Below, piece by piece: positions 51,514-60,933 of a stretch of DNA of 64,000 nucleotides. Below the pieces are notes generated by a model, which was given only the letters and a program-made list of their open reading frames with translations, made no database searches and was not told where the DNA came from. Positions within the stretch are counted from its first letter, which is position 1. Each line of letters opens with the position of its first letter. The DNA is from Mycolicibacterium hodleri. Its GTDB lineage: Bacteria > Actinomycetota > Actinomycetes > Mycobacteriales > Mycobacteriaceae. Location: positions 310,001-374,000 of the forward strand of contig NZ_RCZG01000002.1 of assembly GCF_006439015.1 (NCBI RefSeq). Direction: 5' to 3'. The position numbers were made by a program, and so were the translations under genes.

Positions 51514-52368
51514 GTGACGATGAGACGTGGGCTGGTATTGGCCGGTGGGGGCCTTGCGGGCATCGCCTGGGAGACCGGAATCATGCAGGGCGTCGCAGAC
51601 GAGGCGCCCGACGCGGCCCGCGCGCTACTCGACTCCGACGTTCTGCTGGGCACGTCGGCCGGGTCGACGGTGGCTGCGCAGATCAGCAGCGGCGCCCTTC
51701 TCGCCGATCTCTTCGCCGCCCAGGTGTCGTCCGACTCTCACGAGATCGACCCCGGCACGAGCATCGATGACATCACCGAGATGTTCCTGACGGCAATGAT
51801 GACTCCCGGCACCAAGGAAGAGAAATTACAGCGCATCGGTGCGATCGCGGTGGCCACCGAGACCGTCGCCGAACCGGTTCGCAGGGCCGTGATCGGCCAT
51901 CGGCTGCCCTCTCGGGAATGGGCGGACCGGGTGCTACGGGTAACGGCCGTCGACGTCGCCACGGGTGAGCTGCTAGTCATCGACCGCGACTCAGGCATCG
52001 GCCTGGTGGACGCCGTGGCGGCCAGCTGCGCGGTCCCAGGGGCATGGCCTCCGGTCACCGTCGGCGACCGACGATTCATGGACGGTGGCGTCGGCAGCAC
52101 CGTGAACATGACGGCGGCCTCGGACTGCGATGCGGTCGTCGTGTTGGTGCCATCGAGCGAGACGGTGCCGTCGCCCTTCGGCGACGGAGTGGTGGCCGAG
52201 ATCGCGGCCTTCCCCGGCGAGACGCTTGCCGTCTACGCCGACGCTGAGTCGATCACCGCCTTCGGGCTCAACCCGCTCGATCCGGCGTGCCGGATTCCGT
52301 CGGCCAATGCCGGTCGCGCACAGGGGCGCCGGGATGCGACGCGCATCGCACGCTTCCTAGGGGTGTGA
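51514..52368 (+). CDS. Patatin-like phospholipase (Rv1062-like)
   Basis: 284 residues from GTG at 51514 (ATG two codons later is possible). Patatin core: RRGLVLAGGGLAGIAWETGI (oxyanion-hole glycines), nucleophile LLGTSAGSTVAAQISSG (G-x-S-x-G), and the DGG with catalytic Asp in RRFMDGGVGSTVNMTAAS. Ser-Asp dyad enzymes of this type hydrolyse acyl chains from phospholipids or lipids. The longer frame from 51328 overlaps the SRPBCC gene and is rejected. It overlaps the convergent patatin gene at 52357 by 12 bp. Confidence 0.9.
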   Translation: MTMRRGLVLAGGGLAGIAWETGIMQGVADEAPDAARALLDSDVLLGTSAGSTVAAQISSGALLADLFAAQVSSDSHEIDPGTSIDDITEMFLTAMMTPGTKEEKLQRIGAIAVATETVAEPVRRAVIGHRLPSREWADRVLRVTAVDVATGELLVIDRDSGIGLVDAVAASCAVPGAWPPVTVGDRRFMDGGVGSTVNMTAASDCDAVVVLVPSSETVPSPFGDGVVAEIAAFPGETLAVYADAESITAFGLNPLDPACRIPSANAGRAQGRRDATRIARFLGV

Positions 52369-53325
52369 GGTCTTCGGCACCAGGGTGTCGAGCGCGGCGG
52401 AGGTCAGTTCCTGACCAATGTCGATGACCTCTTCGGCGCGGTGGAACTCCAGGCTTCTGGCCGCTGTCCTGGGCACTTCGATCAGCACGTCCGGCGGATA
52501 GGCCGCGAGCGTATGCCGCATCAAGGCGGACTGCGCAATGTCTATGGCGCGGTTCAACACCTCGAACCCGCCGAGCTTGGGTACCGAGAATTCGGTGTGA
52601 TCGTCGTGGTCGTCGGTCTCGACTCCGTCATTGGCGAACCGGCTGAGCACCGTCTTGGCGGCGGGCGTGTCGAGAAGGGTGCGGGCCGTGCCGGTATCGA
52701 GCAAAGCCGTTGTGCTGCGCCACATTCGGTTCAGCAGATCATTGGTGGGTCCGGGTCCGTTAGCGGGTTGGGAGACACGGGGATCATCCCCGCTGAGGCT
52801 GACGGCGATGATCAAATCGGCGTTGACCGCGGCGAGCGGTGCCATCGGTAAAGGATCGAGGATGCCGCCGTCGGCCAGTAGTCGCCCGTCCAGCACATGC
52901 GGCTTGATCACTCCGGGTATTGCGATCGACGCCCGGATGGCCGCGTCGACCGGCCCACGCTGCAGCCACACCGACTTGCCCGCCACCAGATCCGTGGAGA
53001 CCGCCGTGAACGGGATCGGAAGGTCCTCGATCACTGCCTCGCCGAGGATCTCCCGGACCGCGTCGAGGATCTTCTCCGCACGCAGAACGCCGGCGGACGT
53101 CAACGATGGATCGAGAAGCCGCAGTACCGCACGCTGGGTGAGAGAGGTTGCCCACGAGGTGTAGTCGTCGAGCTTGTCTGCGGCGGCCAGCCCGCCGACG
53201 AGCGCGCCCATGGACGACCCCGAAATGCCCACGATCTCGTGCCCACGATCGCGTAGTTCGTTGATGACGCCGATGTGTGCGTACCCGCGGGCGCCACCGC
53301 TGCCCAGACAAAGCGCGACTCGCAT
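52357..53325 (-). CDS. Patatin-like phospholipase (Rv1063c-like)
   Basis: 322 residues from MRVALCLGSGGARGYAHIGVINELRDRG (oxyanion GSGGARG). Nucleophile in VGISGSSMGALVGGLAA (G-x-S-x-G), catalytic Asp in GRLLADGGILDPLPMAPL. The helical tail DDHDDHTEFSVPKLGGFEVLNRAIDIAQSALM and a final acid/Arg region are typical of the RssA/YlbK group. It hydrolyses fatty acyl esters, possibly regulating lipids. ATG at 53325 with GGGAAG upstream; GTG at 53346 is the alternative. It faces the other patatin tail to tail. Confidence 0.9.
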   Translation of the reverse strand: MRVALCLGSGGARGYAHIGVINELRDRGHEIVGISGSSMGALVGGLAAADKLDDYTSWATSLTQRAVLRLLDPSLTSAGVLRAEKILDAVREILGEAVIEDLPIPFTAVSTDLVAGKSVWLQRGPVDAAIRASIAIPGVIKPHVLDGRLLADGGILDPLPMAPLAAVNADLIIAVSLSGDDPRVSQPANGPGPTNDLLNRMWRSTTALLDTGTARTLLDTPAAKTVLSRFANDGVETDDHDDHTEFSVPKLGGFEVLNRAIDIAQSALMRHTLAAYPPDVLIEVPRTAARSLEFHRAEEVIDIGQELTSAALDTLVPKTSHP

Positions 53326-53434
53326 GGGTTCATCTTCCCGTGTCACGTCCGCGAAACGGTGGCAGTCCTCCAGCGTGGCCGGGTTCCGAGGGCGCCCAAG
53401 GGCGTGAACGCGTCGCGCGTCGGGTGAACGGGAG

Positions 53435-53659
53435 CTAGCAGCCCACCCTCGCGAAGAAGGCGGCGGCGACCAGGCCGATGATCAGGGCGATGGTCGGCTG
53501 TCCGCTGGAAAAGGCCACGATGACGCCCATGACCGCGCCGACGGCGATGAAGAGGAGGAGGAGGCCCAACAGCACTCGCATGCCATTGATCGACCCACCG
53601 GAGGCAGGCGGCATCGCAGTCCGGGGCTGACCCAGCTTGCCGTTCTCTGGTCCGATCAT
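53435..53659 (-). CDS. Small one/two-helix membrane protein
   Basis: 74 residues from MIGPENGKLG (GGAGGG upstream). Two hydrophobic segments: NGMRVLLGLLLLFIAVGAVMGVIVAF and PTIALIIGLVAAAFFARV, separated by a short SSGQ turn, after a polar N-terminal part of 25 residues. Ends in GC. Typical small membrane hairpin, unknown function. The longer frame to 53722 lacks RBS. Confidence 0.6.
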   Translation of the reverse strand: MIGPENGKLGQPRTAMPPASGGSINGMRVLLGLLLLFIAVGAVMGVIVAFSSGQPTIALIIGLVAAAFFARVGC

Positions 53660-53798
53660 TGGCCCTCCAATAGTGATGAGGGACACAGCGTACCGAACAT
53701 TGTGATGAAAGCCACAACGCATAGACGCGCTAATTGTTTGTGCGCCTGTGATTTCGGTTCATCGGTAACGCATTTTCAGCACCGTGATTGAAAGTCCA

Positions 53799-54260
53799 TC
53801 AGCCGCACAGATCGTTCGCGGCGGCGTCGGCCGCCACGATCACGGCTGACTGTCGAGCCGCAGGCAGCTTGGACCACGGCGAGTCGAACGTGCCGGGGCT
53901 CGCGGCATCTGACTTCTGCAGGCTCTCGAGGTAAGGCTCGAATTGTGCCTTCCGGTCGCCGCCCTTTTCGAGCATCCACATCTTCGCAGCGTGGCAGGCC
54001 TGGAAGTACTCGTCCTCGGTCGACTCGGCGGGCGTCCCCACCGCTGTCGTGACGCCGCTGGGGGATACCCCAAGCGCGCCAGGGGCGGCCGTGTGGTTGT
54101 CGAAGGCCGGCGACGTGGTTGGCGTCGTCACGAGCATCGACGACGGTCCTGACGCCGAAGGGGTGGACTGGCCGGTGGATTGGCCCTGGTCCGAACTGGC
54201 GGAGCAGCCGGAGAGAAGGGCTGCCAGGGCTGCCACGGCGAATATCGGGTAGCTGCGCAT
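53799..54260 (-). CDS. lpqV: Lipoprotein LpqV
   Basis: 153 residues. Signal MRSYPIFAVAALAALLSGC with lipobox L-S-G-C (Cys 19). A Ser/Thr/Pro/Gln-rich linker (about 20-75) is followed by a helical domain EDEYFQACHAAKMWMLEKGGDRKAQFEPYLESLQKSDAASPGTFDSPWSKLPAARQSAVIVAADAAANDLCG with two Cys likely in a disulfide. Position between the patatin and Rv1065-like gene matches M. tuberculosis lpqV. Anchored at the outer face of the membrane. Function unknown. Confidence 0.85.
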   Translation of the reverse strand: MRSYPIFAVAALAALLSGCSASSDQGQSTGQSTPSASGPSSMLVTTPTTSPAFDNHTAAPGALGVSPSGVTTAVGTPAESTEDEYFQACHAAKMWMLEKGGDRKAQFEPYLESLQKSDAASPGTFDSPWSKLPAARQSAVIVAADAAANDLCG

Positions 54261-54382
54261 GCAGCCAATCTATGCAACACTCACCACCGTGTTGGAACGG
54301 ACCATCTGTCGGGAGTGTTGCAGGGCTTGACGCCCGCCCCCTGATCGACCCCTCTTCCCGGTCCACCTGGAGTCCCGTTCAC

Positions 54383-54919
54383 ATGTCTCTTGCCGTTTCC
54401 TTCCCACCGTCCGGCGTCGCCCCCACCCGGCTCCGCGTCCCCGACCTACTGCACGCGACCGACGTCGCCGCCGACCATGTGCTGTCGGGTCGGTACGACC
54501 ACGCGCTGCCGCCGGGCGGGACACCCACCGATGAGCGGTGGTTCACCCGGCTGCACGGTGACGACGAGCTCGACGTGTGGCTCATCAGCTGGGTGCCCGA
54601 GCGGTCCACCGAACTCCACGACCACGGCGGGTCGTTGGGCGCGCTCACGGTCGTCTCCGGTGCGCTCGTCGAAACCCGTTGGGACGGTGAGGCTTTACGC
54701 GAACGGCGGCTCGCGGCCGGGGGTCAGGCGGGCTTCCCCCTCGGCTGGGTCCACGACGTCGTCTGGGCACCCTCCGAGCCCATCGGTGTTCGCACGCCCA
54801 CCCTCAGCGTGCATGCCTACTCACCGCCGCTGACCGCGATGTCGTACTACGACGTCACCGAACGGAACACGCTGCGTCGTGACCGGACCGAGCTGACCGA
54901 CAAGCCCGAGGGGGACTAG
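54383..54919 (+). CDS. Cysteine-dioxygenase-like cupin protein (Rv1065-like)
   Basis: 178 residues. Cupin core: LDVWLISWVPERSTELHDHGGSLGALTVVSGALVETRWDG, with H-x-H metal ligands and the GS-x-G turn, and the third ligand in LGWVHDVVW. The surrounding LHAYSPPLTAMSYYDVTE corresponds to the end of the CDO-type fold, with Y-Y-D near the substrate site. Fe(II) dioxygenase of a thiol compound is likely; which thiol cannot be told. Upstream of a rhodanese-like gene (1-bp overlap), an arrangement conserved in mycobacteria that supports sulfur chemistry. Confidence 0.85.
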   Translation: MSLAVSFPPSGVAPTRLRVPDLLHATDVAADHVLSGRYDHALPPGGTPTDERWFTRLHGDDELDVWLISWVPERSTELHDHGGSLGALTVVSGALVETRWDGEALRERRLAAGGQAGFPLGWVHDVVWAPSEPIGVRTPTLSVHAYSPPLTAMSYYDVTERNTLRRDRTELTDKPEGD

Positions 54920-55332
54920 TGCCGAGTCGCATCGACGCTGTTCTGGAGTCCGCACGGGACAAGCTGACGCGGATCGAGGCCAAGGACGTACCCGCCGCGC
55001 TGGCACGCGGAGCTCTGCTCGTCGACATCCGTCCCGCCGCACAGCGGGCCTCCGAAGGCCACGTCGCCGGCGCGCTGGTCATCGAACGAAACGTCCTCGA
55101 GTGGCGCTGCGACCCCACCAGCGAGGCCCGACTGCCGCAGGCCGTCGACGACGACGTCGAGTGGGTGGTGCTCTGCTCGGAGGGTTACACGTCGAGCCTC
55201 GCCGCAGCGTCACTCGTCGAGCTCGGCCTGCACCGCGCCACCGACGTCATCGGCGGCTATCACGCGATGAACTCGGCAGGCGTGCTGGAACTGCTCAGTA
55301 CATCACTCGTCGGAACGCAAGAGCGGCCGTAG
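54919..55332 (+). CDS. Rhodanese-like sulfurtransferase (Rv1066-like)
   Basis: 137 residues. Rhodanese fold: ALARGALLVDIRPAAQRASEGHVAGALVIERNVLEWRCDP (the conserved D-I/V-R), then catalytic Cys loop VEWVVLCSEGYTSSLAAASLVELGLHRATDVIGGYHA. The C-x5-S-S active loop suggests sulfane sulfur transfer. Coupled to the cysteine-dioxygenase-like gene: the GTG shares a base with its stop TAG. Together they may handle oxidised or persulfide thiols. Its 3' end overlaps the convergent hydrolase by 30 bp. Confidence 0.88.
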   Translation: MPSRIDAVLESARDKLTRIEAKDVPAALARGALLVDIRPAAQRASEGHVAGALVIERNVLEWRCDPTSEARLPQAVDDDVEWVVLCSEGYTSSLAAASLVELGLHRATDVIGGYHAMNSAGVLELLSTSLVGTQERP

Positions 55333-57015
55333 CTTCTCGGTCTTCTCGGGCGTCCAGCCAGGGGGCTGCATGATCGCCGCCCAGGCATTCGCCACGTCGC
55401 GCACGTAGACGTGACCGTGGCCGTCCGGGACGTCGACGGCCACCGCCATGTCGGCGGATACCTGGAGGAACGTCACCACCGGAATCCACTCCATCTCCGG
55501 TGAGACGTCGTAACCCCGGGGTTCGCGCAACCAATCCGGCTTGGCGAACAGCAGATCGGGGTTCCACCACGCAATCGGGTCGGACGCGTGCTGCAGGTAC
55601 ACCACACGCGGCTGACCCCACGGCTCCGCCGGTCGGCCCAGATTCTCCGCCTTGGCGGCGAACCGAACGTTCTCACCCTTGTCGAAGATGGGCAGCCATT
55701 CCGGTGAACCCGCGTCGCGATTGAGCGTCAGATTCGTCCAGATGGTGTTGTTGAACGTGGGGCCGGAGAACAGCGCGCCGTCAGTGCGTGCAATGAGATT
55801 GTTCAGGGACAGGAATGGCGCCTCGCCACCGAACGAGCCGAGGCTCTCGCCGAACACCACCAACTTGGGACGCTGAGCCTCGGGCATCTCGCGCACCAAC
55901 GCGTCCACCGCCTCGAAGAGCGCCTGACTGGACTGGCGCGCATTCTCCTTGTCGACGAGGAACGACAGCCAACTCGGCAGGAAGGAGTACTGCATCGACA
56001 CGATGGCGGTGTTGCCGTTGTACATGTACTCCAGAGCGGACGCCTCGGCCTCGTTGATCCAGCCGGTGCCCGTGGTATTCGCGACTGCAACCACCGCGCG
56101 GTTCAGCCCTCCGGTGCGCTGCAGTTCGCGCGCGGCGAGCTCGGCGGTCGCCTTGAAATCGTCGGCTGAGTTCAACCCGGCGTAGGCGCGGATCGGCTCG
56201 ATGGCTCGCCCGCCGTTGAACTCGTCGAGGTCCTCGACCGTCGGGCCGCCCGCGATGAAGACGCGACCTTGGTGGCCGAGCGACGACCACGTGACGAGCG
56301 ATGCGGGGCCGCCAGAGCGCAACGCGGTGGTCGGGGCGGCGAAGTCCGGATTCTCTTCGTTGTTGACCGATTTGAACGTGCTGTTGAGGGTACTCATCGC
56401 ACCCCGCACCACGATCCCGTTGAGCAGTGCGATGCTCAGCGCGAGCAGGAGCGTAACCACCACCACCGCCGAAATCCGAGGTGGCGCAACGCGCTCGAGT
56501 TGTCTGACGAGAAACCGCACCAACCTGCCCACCAGCTGGCCGAGCTCGACGAACGCGAACAGGAAGACGATCGCCAGCACGGCGGTCAGCGGATGGTCCC
56601 AAAAGCTCAACCGGGGCACGCCCATGAAGTCCCGTACGTCGTCCTGCCAGACGTGGAACCAGATGATCGAAAGTGTTTGGCCGACGACACCAACCACGAC
56701 GAGCACGATCCACGCCCACCGCGGCGCCGGGGGGCTGATGTTCTTCGATCGCATGTAGCGGATCAACCAGACGGCGAATACGCCGATGCCGTAACCGATC
56801 GCGCCCGCGGCACCACTGACCAGACCCTGGAACAGCGGGCCGCGGGGAAGTAGCGACGGCGTCATCGACAGCCAGACGAACACCAGGCCCAGCGCGGTAC
56901 CGAAGAACGTGTAGTGGCGGACCCACCAGTCCGACTTCGCCGGGGGTGCAGCGGTGTCCACCTCAGCCGCGGGCTCCGAGTCGTCTGCCCTGGTCTTCGT
57001 CTCGGTCTCCGTCAC
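55303..57015 (-). CDS. Membrane alpha/beta-hydrolase (Rv1069c-like)
   Basis: 570 residues with a cytoplasmic acidic N-terminus, then four or five transmembrane helices (YTFFGTALGLVFVWLSMTPSLL, GLVSGAAGAIGYGIGVFAVWLIRY, WAWIVLVVVGVVGQTLSIIWF, LTAVLAIVFLFAFVELGQLVG, ISAVVVVTLLLALSIALLNGIVV) and an extracytoplasmic-type hydrolase domain: KLVVFGESLGSFGGEAPF (nucleophile G-E-S-L-G), RVVYLQHASDPIAWWNPDLL with Asp, and the final MAVAVDVPDGHGHVY with His. This corresponds to Rv1069c of unknown substrate. GTG start. It precedes echA8 in the same direction only in part: echA8 lies just upstream by 9 bp. Confidence 0.88.
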   Translation of the reverse strand: MTETETKTRADDSEPAAEVDTAAPPAKSDWWVRHYTFFGTALGLVFVWLSMTPSLLPRGPLFQGLVSGAAGAIGYGIGVFAVWLIRYMRSKNISPPAPRWAWIVLVVVGVVGQTLSIIWFHVWQDDVRDFMGVPRLSFWDHPLTAVLAIVFLFAFVELGQLVGRLVRFLVRQLERVAPPRISAVVVVTLLLALSIALLNGIVVRGAMSTLNSTFKSVNNEENPDFAAPTTALRSGGPASLVTWSSLGHQGRVFIAGGPTVEDLDEFNGGRAIEPIRAYAGLNSADDFKATAELAARELQRTGGLNRAVVAVANTTGTGWINEAEASALEYMYNGNTAIVSMQYSFLPSWLSFLVDKENARQSSQALFEAVDALVREMPEAQRPKLVVFGESLGSFGGEAPFLSLNNLIARTDGALFSGPTFNNTIWTNLTLNRDAGSPEWLPIFDKGENVRFAAKAENLGRPAEPWGQPRVVYLQHASDPIAWWNPDLLFAKPDWLREPRGYDVSPEMEWIPVVTFLQVSADMAVAVDVPDGHGHVYVRDVANAWAAIMQPPGWTPEKTEKLRPLLRSDE

Positions 57016-57024
57016 GAACGCACT

Positions 57025-57798
57025 TTAACGGTGCGTGAAGTTCGGTGGGCGCTTCTCGGTGAAGGCTGCCATGCCCTCGGTCTGGTCCTCGGTGGCGAAT
57101 GCCGAGTGGAACAGTCGTCGCTCGTAGAGAAGACCTTCCGTAAGACTGGATTCGAACGCGCGGTTGACGGCCTCCTTGGCCATCCGCGACGCCGACAACG
57201 ACATCCCCGCGATGGTGGCGGCGGTGGAGTTGGCCTCGTCGAGAAGCGAGTCCGCTGGCACGACGCGCGACACCAGGCCACTGCGGTCGGCCTCCGCCGC
57301 GTCGATGGTGCGTCCGGTGAGGATGAGGTCCATCGCCTTCGCCTTGCCGATGGCACGGGTCAGCCGTTGCGAACCGCCCATACCCGGGAGCACGCCGAGC
57401 TTGATCTCCGGCTGACCGAACTTGGCGCTGTCGGCGGCAATCAAGATGTCGCACATCATCGCGAGCTCGCAGCCCCCTCCGAGCGCATAGCCCGCGACGG
57501 CTGCGATGGTCGGAGTGCGGGTGGCGGCGAAGTTCGACCACGTGGCGAAGAAGTCGGCGGCGAACACCTCGGCGAACGACAGGTCGGCCATCTCCTTGAT
57601 GTCGGCACCCGCGGCGAAGGCCTTCGCGTTGCCGGTCACGATGATGGCGCCGATGCCGGGGTCGGCCTCGAATTCGGCCGCCGCCGTGGTGAGTTCGGTC
57701 ATCACCTGACTGTTGAGGGCGTTGAGTGCCTTCGGCCGGTTCAGCGTGATGGTCCCGACGCGGCCCTCGCGCGTCACCAGAATCGTCTCGTAGGTCAT
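57025..57798 (-). CDS. echA8: Enoyl-CoA hydratase EchA8
   Basis: 257 residues, as in the family. Crotonase landmarks: [21 protein letters not shown], oxyanion strand [75 protein letters not shown] with the two catalytic Glu (GCE and QPE). It adds water to trans-2-enoyl-CoA in beta-oxidation. The position next to echA9 matches M. tuberculosis Rv1070c. Start ATG at 57798, 2 bp after the echA9 stop, so the two are co-transcribed. Confidence 0.95.
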   Translation of the reverse strand: MTYETILVTREGRVGTITLNRPKALNALNSQVMTELTTAAAEFEADPGIGAIIVTGNAKAFAAGADIKEMADLSFAEVFAADFFATWSNFAATRTPTIAAVAGYALGGGCELAMMCDILIAADSAKFGQPEIKLGVLPGMGGSQRLTRAIGKAKAMDLILTGRTIDAAEADRSGLVSRVVPADSLLDEANSTAATIAGMSLSASRMAKEAVNRAFESSLTEGLLYERRLFHSAFATEDQTEGMAAFTEKRPPNFTHR

Positions 57799-57800
57799 GT

Positions 57801-58850
57801 CTACTGCTCCTCCTCGGGGAATGTCAGATCGGGCTCGGCGGGTGCGAAGTACGCCTCAACCAGATCCGGTGAACACGATGCCAGGGTCGGTGGTTGCCAC
57901 TTCGGGTTCTTGTCCTTGTCGACGAGCAGGGCGCGGATGCCCTCCACCAGGTCGTACGACCGTAGAGCTGCGCACGACGTCCGAAACTCTTCGCGTAGAG
58001 CATCTTTCAGCGTATCCAGCTTTGTAGCCCGACGCACCGCCTCCAGGGTGACCGCCAATGCGATGGGGGATCGGCCGGCAATCTTGTCGGCGGCGTCACT
58101 GGCCGGGCCCGCGTCGTGCCCGCGCAGCGCGGCGACGATGTCGACGACGGTCTCGCCCGCGTAGCATTCGTCGATCCAGCCCCGCTGTGCCAGAAGGGGA
58201 CTGGCGGGCGGTTCGACGGCGAACCTGGACACGGCCACGTCCACGCCGTCCGCGACGAGCGTGGCCGTGAACTCGGCGAGCTCCCCGTGGGGCACGAAGT
58301 GGTCCGCAAACCCCATCGCGACGGCGTCGGCCCCGGAGAACGGCGCGCCCGTCAGCGCTGCGTGCAGACCGAGGAGGCCCGGCGCCCGCGACAGGAGATA
58401 GGTGCCACCTACGTCGGGAATGAAGCCGATGCCGACCTCGGGCATACCCATCTTGGTGGTGTCGGTGACGATGCGGACGCTGCCGTGCGCGGCGACCCCG
58501 ACGCCGCCACCCATGACGATCCCGTCCATCACCGCGACATAGGGTTTGGGGTACCGGGCGATGTAGGCGTTGAGGAGATATTCGTCGTGCCAGAAGGATC
58601 GCGCCTCGGCGCCGTCGCCCTTGGCGCTGTGGTAGATCGCGATGACGTCGCCACCCGCGCAGAGGCCCCGCTCGCCAGAACCGGACAGTAGGACGGACTG
58701 CACCGAGTCGTCGTTCTCCCACTTCCTGAGAGCCTTCTCAAGGTCGGTGACCATGCCGTGGGTGAGCGAGTTGATGGCCTTCGGCCTGTTCAGGGTGACG
58801 AGACCGACGCCGTTCTCGACATTTACTAGGATGTCCTCGTTTTCAGCCAC
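57801..58850 (-). CDS. echA9: 3-hydroxyisobutyryl-CoA hydrolase / enoyl-CoA hydratase EchA9
   Basis: 349 residues. HIBCH-type crotonase: [107 protein letters not shown] (Glu and Asp of the hydrolase). It is longer than hydratases, with a C-terminal extension, and most likely hydrolyses 3-hydroxyisobutyryl-CoA in valine breakdown. GTG at 58850 is preferred; a TTG three codons upstream is the alternative. Operon with echA8. Confidence 0.9.
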   Translation of the reverse strand: MAENEDILVNVENGVGLVTLNRPKAINSLTHGMVTDLEKALRKWENDDSVQSVLLSGSGERGLCAGGDVIAIYHSAKGDGAEARSFWHDEYLLNAYIARYPKPYVAVMDGIVMGGGVGVAAHGSVRIVTDTTKMGMPEVGIGFIPDVGGTYLLSRAPGLLGLHAALTGAPFSGADAVAMGFADHFVPHGELAEFTATLVADGVDVAVSRFAVEPPASPLLAQRGWIDECYAGETVVDIVAALRGHDAGPASDAADKIAGRSPIALAVTLEAVRRATKLDTLKDALREEFRTSCAALRSYDLVEGIRALLVDKDKNPKWQPPTLASCSPDLVEAYFAPAEPDLTFPEEEQ

Positions 58851-59022
58851 GGTGTGCAATCTAGATCGTGACCCCAGGTCCCATCGACACGGGTAACCTT
58901 TCTCAATAAGTTCACAGTTTCACCGACGCGGCCGGGAACCCGCCCGAGTCGCCGCACGTTGACCCTATGTTCGTCAATGTTCGTCATCCCGACGGGCCAA
59001 ATGCACACGAGAGGAACCGACG

Positions 59023-59871
59023 GTGCGCGAGAGCAGCAACCCGGTATTCCGTTCCCTGCCGAAACAGCAGGGCGGATATGCCCAATTCGGTAACGGAGCC
59101 GCCGGCTACGGCGCCGCCGCAGTACAGGCTGACCCCTATGCGGCTCAGCCCTACACCGACCAGTCGAACGCGGTCTCCCGACCGCTCACCATCGACGACG
59201 TCGTCACCAAGACCGGCATCACGCTGGCCGTTCTCACCGCCGTCGCCGTAGTGTCCTACTTCCTGGTGCAGGGCAACGTAGCGCTGGCGATGCCGTTCAC
59301 CCTCGTCGGCGCCCTCGGTGGACTGGCGCTAGTGCTGATAGCCACCTTCGGCCGCAAGCAGGACAACCCGGCCATCGTGTTGAGCTACGCGGCGCTCGAG
59401 GGTCTGTTCCTGGGTGCGGTGTCGTTCATCATCGCCAACATGTACTCGACCGGCGGTGTCGGCATGATCGCGCAGGCGATCGTGGCCACGCTCGGTGTGT
59501 TCTTCGGCATGCTGGTCGTCTACAAGACGGGCGCCATCCGCGTCACGCCGAAGTTCACCCGCATGATCATCGCCGGACTCTTCGGTGTGATGGCCCTGAT
59601 GCTGCTCAACATCGTCCTCGCCCTCTTCGGCGTCGGCGGCGGCGAGGGCTTCGGACTGCGTAGCGGTGGCCCCATCGCCATCGGCTTCTCGCTGCTCTGC
59701 ATCGCGCTCGCGGCGTTCAGCTTCCTCATCGACTTCGACGCGGCTGATCAGATGGTCCGCGCCGGCGTTCCGTCGAAGGCGGGCTGGGGCATTGCACTCG
59801 GGCTGACCGTGACGCTGGTCTGGCTGTACCTCGAAATCCTGCGGCTGCTGAGTTACTTCTCCAACGACTAG
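59023..59871 (+). CDS. Bax inhibitor-1 family membrane protein (Rv1072-like)
   Basis: 282 residues. Polar N-terminal part of 65 residues (Gln/Gly/Tyr-rich), then seven transmembrane helices: GITLAVLTAVAVVSYFLV, LAMPFTLVGALGGLALVLIATFG, AIVLSYAALEGLFLGAVSFIIANMY, IAQAIVATLGVFFGMLVVYKTG, MIIAGLFGVMALMLLNIVLALFG, IGFSLLCIALAAFSFLIDF, WGIALGLTVTLVWLYLEILRLL. The pattern fits YbhL/BI-1-like (DUF4870/Bax1-I) proteins, which may leak calcium or protons. GTG at 59023 with AGAGGA. Followed by a strong hairpin terminator. Confidence 0.9.
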   Translation: MRESSNPVFRSLPKQQGGYAQFGNGAAGYGAAAVQADPYAAQPYTDQSNAVSRPLTIDDVVTKTGITLAVLTAVAVVSYFLVQGNVALAMPFTLVGALGGLALVLIATFGRKQDNPAIVLSYAALEGLFLGAVSFIIANMYSTGGVGMIAQAIVATLGVFFGMLVVYKTGAIRVTPKFTRMIIAGLFGVMALMLLNIVLALFGVGGGEGFGLRSGGPIAIGFSLLCIALAAFSFLIDFDAADQMVRAGVPSKAGWGIALGLTVTLVWLYLEILRLLSYFSND

Positions 59872-59885
59872 CAGCCCTACCCAGG

Positions 59886-59917
59886 AAGCCCGTTCGCCTC
59901 GGCGAACGGGCTTTCTC
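59886..59917 (+). terminator. Intrinsic terminator of the Bax-inhibitor gene
   Basis: AAGCCCGTTCGCC (59886-59898) pairs with GGCGAACGGGCTT (59901-59913), a perfect stem of 12-13 bp with a minimal loop, followed by TTCT. It lies 15 bp after the stop codon at 59871. Confidence 0.88.
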
Positions 59918-60044
59918 TGTGCTCGAACACCATTGACATAGCGCTAGCAGTCGCTCTCGCCGCGATTTTCGACTGTCTTCGCTATCTCAACGTGGCTGTG
60001 GATGGATTCGGCAGCGTCGGTCACGCAGCTGACATCTTGCGACG

Positions 60045-60879
60045 GTGGACTCCATCTTCATCGGTAGCGAGGCGGTTGCGGCGGGCGAACTCGGTGTAAA
60101 CGACCTCAGGCGCCGCTACCGGCGGCTGCTTCCCGACGTCTACGGCTCGCTGACCGCGGAACCAACGCTGTGCGACCGGATTACCGCCGGCTGGTTGTGG
60201 ACGGGCCGGGAGGGAGTGATCGCGGGAGCTGCGGCCTCGGCGATTCTTGGTGCGAAGTGGGTTGACGTCAATATGCCGGTCGAACTGATCTGGGCCAACA
60301 ACCGGGCGGCTCCCGGCGTGGTAACGCGTCGCGACACCCTGCTGGATGGCGAAACGACCGTGCGTAGGGGCTTAACGCTGACGACCGCCGAGCGCACTGC
60401 GTTCGACCTCGCTCGCGGCGGCTCCATCGGCAATGCCGTCGCCCGGCTCGACGCATTGGCTCGGGCAACGGTTTTCAAGCCAGCGGACGTCATCGAACTC
60501 GCACAACGGCATCCGCATGTCAGGGGGTTGCGTCGGGTCGACCGCGTCCTGGACCTAGTCGACGCCGGAGCCGGAATCTCCACGGGAGACATGGTTGCGG
60601 CTACTGCTGATCCGAGCCGGCTATCCGCGACCGCAGACGCAGATTCCGCTCCTCGGGCCCGACGGCTATTCCATGTACCGGCTCGACATGGGTTGGCAGG
60701 ACGAACGCATCGCCGTCGAGTACGACGGTGATGACCACCGTGAAAAGCCGCGGTGGCGCAAGGACATCATTCGCTCGGAATACCTTGCGCACCTTGGGTG
60801 GAAGCACGTTCGGGTGGTCGCGGGCGAGCGAGAACCCGACGTCCTGCGGCGCGTGGAGCGGGCCTGGATGTCGAGATAG
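60045..60879 (+). pseudogene. DUF559/Vsr-like endonuclease-domain protein (Rv1073-like), frameshifted
   Basis: GTG at 60045. Frame 1 gives an N-terminal part (RRYRRLLPDVYGSLTAE, WTGREGVIAGAAASAILGAKWVD, VTRRDTL, TTAERTAFDLAR) typical of AbiEi-like/DUF559 proteins, but continues into nonsense after ISTGDM. The true end (ETWLRLLLIRAGYP, DMGWQDERIAVEYDGDDHR, WRKDIIRSEYLAHLGWKHVRV) lies in the +1 frame. Removing one G from the CCGG at 60571-60574 restores AESPRETWLRLL. The restored protein is about 277 residues, close to the 283 I recall for Rv1073. Its C-terminal PD-(D/E)xK-type fold (E-YDGDDH) suggests nuclease ancestry. Confidence 0.85.
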
Positions 60880-60933
60880 CACTGACAGTCAGAATTGGCG
60901 CGGGATCGAACTGTCAGCGCTATTTCAACGGAA

